A stretch of 64,000 nt of DNA from Hydractinia symbiolongicarpus (Eukaryota; Cnidaria; Hydrozoa; Anthoathecata; Hydractiniidae): positions 21,291,501 to 21,355,500 of the forward strand of contig NC_079878.1 in NCBI RefSeq assembly GCF_029227915.1, written 5' to 3'. The notes beneath the pieces are model-generated. The model searched no databases. It had not been told where the DNA came from and was given only the letters and a program-made list of their open reading frames with translations. A program made the translations under genes and the position numbers. This document shows, one piece after another, positions 59,928-64,000 of the stretch; position 1 is the stretch's first letter; each line of letters starts with the position of its first letter.

Positions 59928-60757
59928 TGACAGCTTTCCTTACCTTCAAACAACGAACTGCGAGAAAAGAGAAAGTGAAGGTCATGATAATGTTTTCGAT
60001 TTTTATATACTTTGATGACATCATAAAAAGCATATGATTCAATACAGATAAGTGTCTCGTTTATTCAGACGTGTTTCGTTTATTTAAATGTGTTTTGATA
60101 TAATCTTACTTTACTTTTTGCAATTGTTTGTCCAAATGTTTAAACATTGGTTAAAATTTTGACGTTGAGAAAACACGAGTGAAAATACACACGTTTAATA
60201 ATGATCACTTGCCTAAAATGTCATGAAGTTGAAACACTGTGTATGAAAAGGGAGCTCTTACGCATGTGCAGAATCGTACATTTATTTGTTCCCAGGCTCC
60301 TTGTTTAGAACTATTTTTATGGGACGACGTTAAGCAACAGCTACTAATGATGCATTAAAACATCGCGAAGTTTTTTCAAGCGCAATGACAGAAAGTGTCC
60401 TGTCAAGAAAGCATCCCTATTCTTAATCTCTCGCACAGTAAACCATTTTCCTCCCTCCTTCCCCTCTTCCCCTTAAACTCTCTAAATTACCATGAAAGAA
60501 GCGATATCTGGGAAGAACTCGCTAAATGAGACGATAGACTAGTAATATATTTGGATCTGAGATTCTTTTGCTATATTTTATTTTGTCGTGAAAGTTTTTC
60601 TCACAAAATTCCCCCCAAAAAAATATTTCTTTTTTTACCATGACATCAACCTCGTCTTGAGAACTATTTGCTTCTCAACGGTGCTGCGCTTTCTGATAGT
60701 TCTTAAAAGGTGCTGGGGTCGAGCTTGACCATGACATCAGAAATCATCTCTATATTC

Positions 60758-60797
60758 ATTCTTGGAGGAAAGATTACGGTTTCTTTCCTCCAAGAAT
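60758..60797. repeat. Perfect 16-bp inverted repeat with 8-base loop
   Basis: ATTCTTGGAGGAAAGA and TCTTTCCTCCAAGAAT are exact reverse complements around TTACGGTT. No coding gene is adjacent. Confidence 0.9.
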
Positions 60798-62488
60798 CAT
60801 TTTACTGAAAAGTCTCCCCCGTGAGTTATGCCTAAATTCCGGGTTTTTCTCCCCCACGGATCTTTCTGCCCGCGAAATTTAAAAGTATGAATTAATTACG
60901 TGATGCCACTGCACTAAATTATTTTAGCCAAAATCAATTTCTTTTGTGGATAAATAAAATAAATAAAAATAAAAATAGATAATTATACGAGTTATAAATT
61001 TCTAGCCAGGTTCAACATTTTTTAGTGCATAAGCGGGGACCAACCTGGAGTACCAATATTGAGCTTTACTTTTGCCGCTTTAGTTAAACGTTGTTTAATA
61101 TATTAACAAAATATAGACTTCAGTCCCTGTACTTATCGGGTATCTTCGTCGGTTGCCAAATTATAGGATTTTTTGACTGACAAAAGTATCACAGGTTACC
61201 AAATAGAAAAAAAAATTACCCCAGAGACAAGTTATCAAATTTAAGTAAGAGCATTCTTCATTGTATTTTTGTTAAGAAAAATTAACATTTAAAACTATAA
61301 AAGGAATTACGTGTGGGAAGTAAGGAAGAAAATATGTAATAAGAAACATGTTCTTTCAGCGGAGCAGCGCAAAGAATAGATCCAGTGCTCGCTGTCCCAA
61401 AGTCTTAGGGGACCAATTTTTATAACCTCGAGTAATTTTCCAGAAGTTTAACAACTGTTAGGTTTTACGTAAAGGTTCTACGTAACGTGAAAATAAAACA
61501 AAATTCGCCGACTATAAAAAACCGTAAAAAAAGCATTGGGAGAGAATATGGACTAAACAGTAGTTGGAGCATAACGACAGGTAAAAGAAGATGACTGTTC
61601 AGAACCTACCCGTTATATCTCTATAGCAACATACACACAAGAGGCTGAAAGTAGAAAGCAAATGCAAAAATCTTTCATTTAAATTTTAGTTTTTTCTAAT
61701 TCAGTGTTTTTAAGTCAATATTTTTGACATATTTTAGGTTCTTTTGGTAGCATAATAGAATACAAAACACTAAACTAATCTCCTTCCCAAGGCTTCTTAG
61801 TTTTTTAGGACGGAAAAACATAAAAAATCTTGGAGATGAGTTTGGAGACTTGATCCATAAGAGTTCGGGATAACGAGCATAACGTTTCATATTTTCTATA
61901 CTTACACATTTAAATTTTCTTTTCTCAACCTTTTCTTAATTTTAATTGTCCAATGAGTGTTTGGAAATTATGCCAAACCATTTTTTTGAGTTGGGTATCC
62001 GGATCCAAGCTACACCTGCAGTAAGTTTAAGTCAACGAGAAAAATTGTAGAATTATAACAGGTGGAGTGGGCTGGTCAATCAATAGTCCACTATATTAGG
62101 GTATGTTAAAAAAACTAAGCGGCATTTCTTAATTGACAACCTCGTGCTTGTTAGCACATTCGATCCAGATTACTTGTGCCATGCGTGACTATTTAGTTGA
62201 TACACATGAATGAGCATTCAGCTAAATGTAATGCCGCTGCATTAGTCGCTATGGTGATCAGTTTCCACAGCAACATTCATGCATCAGTGATTTCGAACGT
62301 TTAGTAAACAAAGCAGCATCAATTTTGTTTTTATAGTAAAAAAGATTCACAAAGAGTTTTCGAAAAGAAAAAAAAATTGAGTGGTAGAAAAATTAAAAGC
62401 AGAAAATCTAAAAACCGAGAAAAAGTATTACCATAAAAGCAGACACCTGACTGATGTTTATGCATTGTTTACACGAGATCACAACAAA

Positions 62489-63157
62489 ATGCATGGTTAC
62501 GGAGCTATAGATATTGACATAGAAATGGGTGAAATGGAATCCGATTTAGATCCCACTTTAACTTCGTTTCAAGCGTCAGCCATAATAGCAGTTTGTGCTG
62601 CGGTGTTAATCGGAAATGCGTTTGTTTGTGCTTTAAACTGTTTCAAAACTCACGTACATGGAATTTATTTAAAATTCGTAATGGTATCCGCAGCTATGAA
62701 CATGATTGCGGCTTTAATTTGCATGCCTTTAATGGCGGCGGGTTTGATCCAATCGGAGTGGAAATTTGGATATTTACTTTGCAAGATGAGTGGTATTATT
62801 TGCTTTAGTAGTATGGCTGCTACCATGTTTTTCTGTATGCTTGCCGCACTGTGTAAAAGTGTTTTGTTTGTACGTGCTCGCTTTGCAAAGAAGAAATGTA
62901 GCGTGTTTTGTGAACGAGACTTCACTATTATCTTCACTGTATTCGTTTTCGTGCTTGTTTCATTGCTTATTCTGTCGCTCCTGATAGATACAAAAAAAGT
63001 TCGACAAGATCCACAAAGAGCGTTATGTCGATACGCGAATTCACCTAATTTAACCGGTTACCGTATGTTTTACGTCGCGTATTCGATATTGCTGACGTTT
63101 GCAGATTTAGTTTTGGTTATCCCGCTACAAACAGTAGATAAAGAAAACTACAAATAG
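62489..63157 (+). CDS. GPCR-like five-helix membrane protein, possibly truncated
   Basis: The frame opens just after a stop at 62378-62380; the first ATG is at 62489, giving 222 residues. Hydrophobic segments at about 29-51, 62-87, 96-127, 145-166 and 191-213 resemble TM1-TM5 of a class A receptor. GN in TM1 (IGNAF), a Pro in TM2 (CMPLM), and W...G..LC entering TM3 (WKFGYLLCK) are present. The DRY position reads CKS. A Cys precedes TM5 (ALCRYANSPN), where the conserved disulfide partner belongs. TM6 and TM7 are absent: the frame stops after IPLQTVDKENYK. Either the last exon is spliced beyond this point, the gene is broken, or it is a true short receptor-like protein. The ligand cannot be inferred. 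Confidence 0.6.
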   Translation: MHGYGAIDIDIEMGEMESDLDPTLTSFQASAIIAVCAAVLIGNAFVCALNCFKTHVHGIYLKFVMVSAAMNMIAALICMPLMAAGLIQSEWKFGYLLCKMSGIICFSSMAATMFFCMLAALCKSVLFVRARFAKKKCSVFCERDFTIIFTVFVFVLVSLLILSLLIDTKKVRQDPQRALCRYANSPNLTGYRMFYVAYSILLTFADLVLVIPLQTVDKENYK

Positions 63158-64000
63158 TTCTGATTGGTTGGATTAACGAAGAAATGACAGTTAATTTAAA
63201 ATCCTTTTACGCCTCAAGGGACCATCAATTATGATTGGTTATATTTTGTAACCTTGCAGAACTTATACATCGTGTAACCATTTTTACTGATCTATTACGT
63301 CCGATTCCCTGTCTTTCGTCAACGCACTGCTAAGATATATACTTCTGTTTCACCAATACAATTACCGTAACAGGAAACTATAACCAGCAATAATAGTATT
63401 CGTTGGAGTACAAAAAATACATGACGCAAAATTTAGACACTCTTTTTCTTAACGTGATAAAACAACTAGTTATAAATAAAACTATTATTCCATTCCAACA
63501 GAAACTGCAACTAGGCGGAATATTCCGTGCAGAGCGAAGACTTTGATTGGCTGACAGGAACTGTTGTTAAAAAGTGAAAAGCAATTCTATTTTTTAACCG
63601 GCGCAAATCGTCATTTGCCAATCAAAATACTTAAAATCACCCCACCCGAATTAATCTGCATAATAAATTTTAAATGAGTAGAACTAATAAAATATAAAAT
63701 TAAAATTCTCCACACCGAAAAATTTCATAAAAAAACTATGTATGGGTTTGAGAACGACATATTGGAATGTTACTTTAATTACATCTTCTAACTTTACTAG
63801 AACGCACTCAACTTGATTATTTTCCAAGCTCTTTTGTTGATCACATTCCAAGCTCTTTTGTTGATCACTTTTTTGCTTTTAAAAAACAGTAACAAAAGGA
63901 TAAAGATTTTGCAGAACCAAATCAAAAATATTTTATAGAACAAAGTCAAACAAACAGTATGCTCGTTCAACTTTGCAGATTAAAAGCACAAAGCTACACG
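63158..64000. other. Right-edge gap
   Basis: No coding exon completing the GPCR-like frame was recognised. A 24-bp direct duplication (TTCCAAGCTCTTTTGTTGAT core) lies at 63822-63869. Confidence 0.5.

Larger units (their letters stand above)
59178..62488. other. Gap upstream of the GPCR-like gene
   Basis: No coding exon is supported. It contains a Helitron-like copy, two further inverted-repeat units of the CCTCGTCCCCAGG kind (59832-59927; 60643-60715) and a perfect inverted repeat at 60758-60797. Confidence 0.5.

Overview
The window is AT-rich animal DNA with short spliced exons, GT-AG introns and many degraded mobile elements. Ginger-, IS3EU- and Kolobok-like DNA transposons next to a CR1-type LINE and a reverse-transcriptase family that is abundant in cnidarians suggest a cnidarian, perhaps a hydrozoan. 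That assignment is an inference; no species marker was seen.

Host genes, left to right. The 5' exons of CWC22, a spliceosome/exon-junction factor, lie on the minus strand (about 0.35-2.1 kb). A complete 15-exon PLEKHA8/FAPP-type glycolipid transfer protein gene lies on the plus strand (15.0-21.1 kb). An uninterrupted sterol-desaturase/fatty-acid-hydroxylase family gene (24.2-25.1 kb, plus) converges on a complete 5-exon NTPCR/THEP1 nucleoside-triphosphatase gene (25.5-28.4 kb, minus). A complete 11-exon hyccin (FAM126) gene is at 52.5-56.4 kb (plus). A secreted three-domain Kazal inhibitor is at 57.8-59.2 kb (minus). A GPCR-like five-helix reading frame is at 62.5-63.2 kb (plus). The exon lists for PLEKHA8, NTPCR, hyccin and the Kazal gene were assembled by hand, and all their phases join.

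Mobile DNA fills most of the rest. There is a nearly full-length CR1-like LINE (5.2-8.9 kb, minus) with one frameshift. A decayed THAP-bearing, Kolobok-like element lies at 11.0-13.9 kb. A 4.5-kb Ginger-type element (30414-34922) has a 4-bp target duplication and a large subterminal tandem array. A tRNA-derived SINE has a 12-bp target duplication (35.15-35.50 kb). A 6.5-kb element (40748-47270) has long inverted ends made of short satellite repeats and an exact 6-bp target duplication. It carries two genes, a DD35E integrase and a HECT-type ubiquitin ligase. It sits inside an older reverse-transcriptase polyprotein whose reading frame is continuous once the element is mentally removed. Short Helitron-like copies, a CCTCGTTCCCAGG inverted-repeat family and several tandem arrays are scattered through the gaps.

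The housekeeping genes are unrelated in pathway and show no operon-like logic. The most unusual unit is the integrase-plus-HECT transposon.
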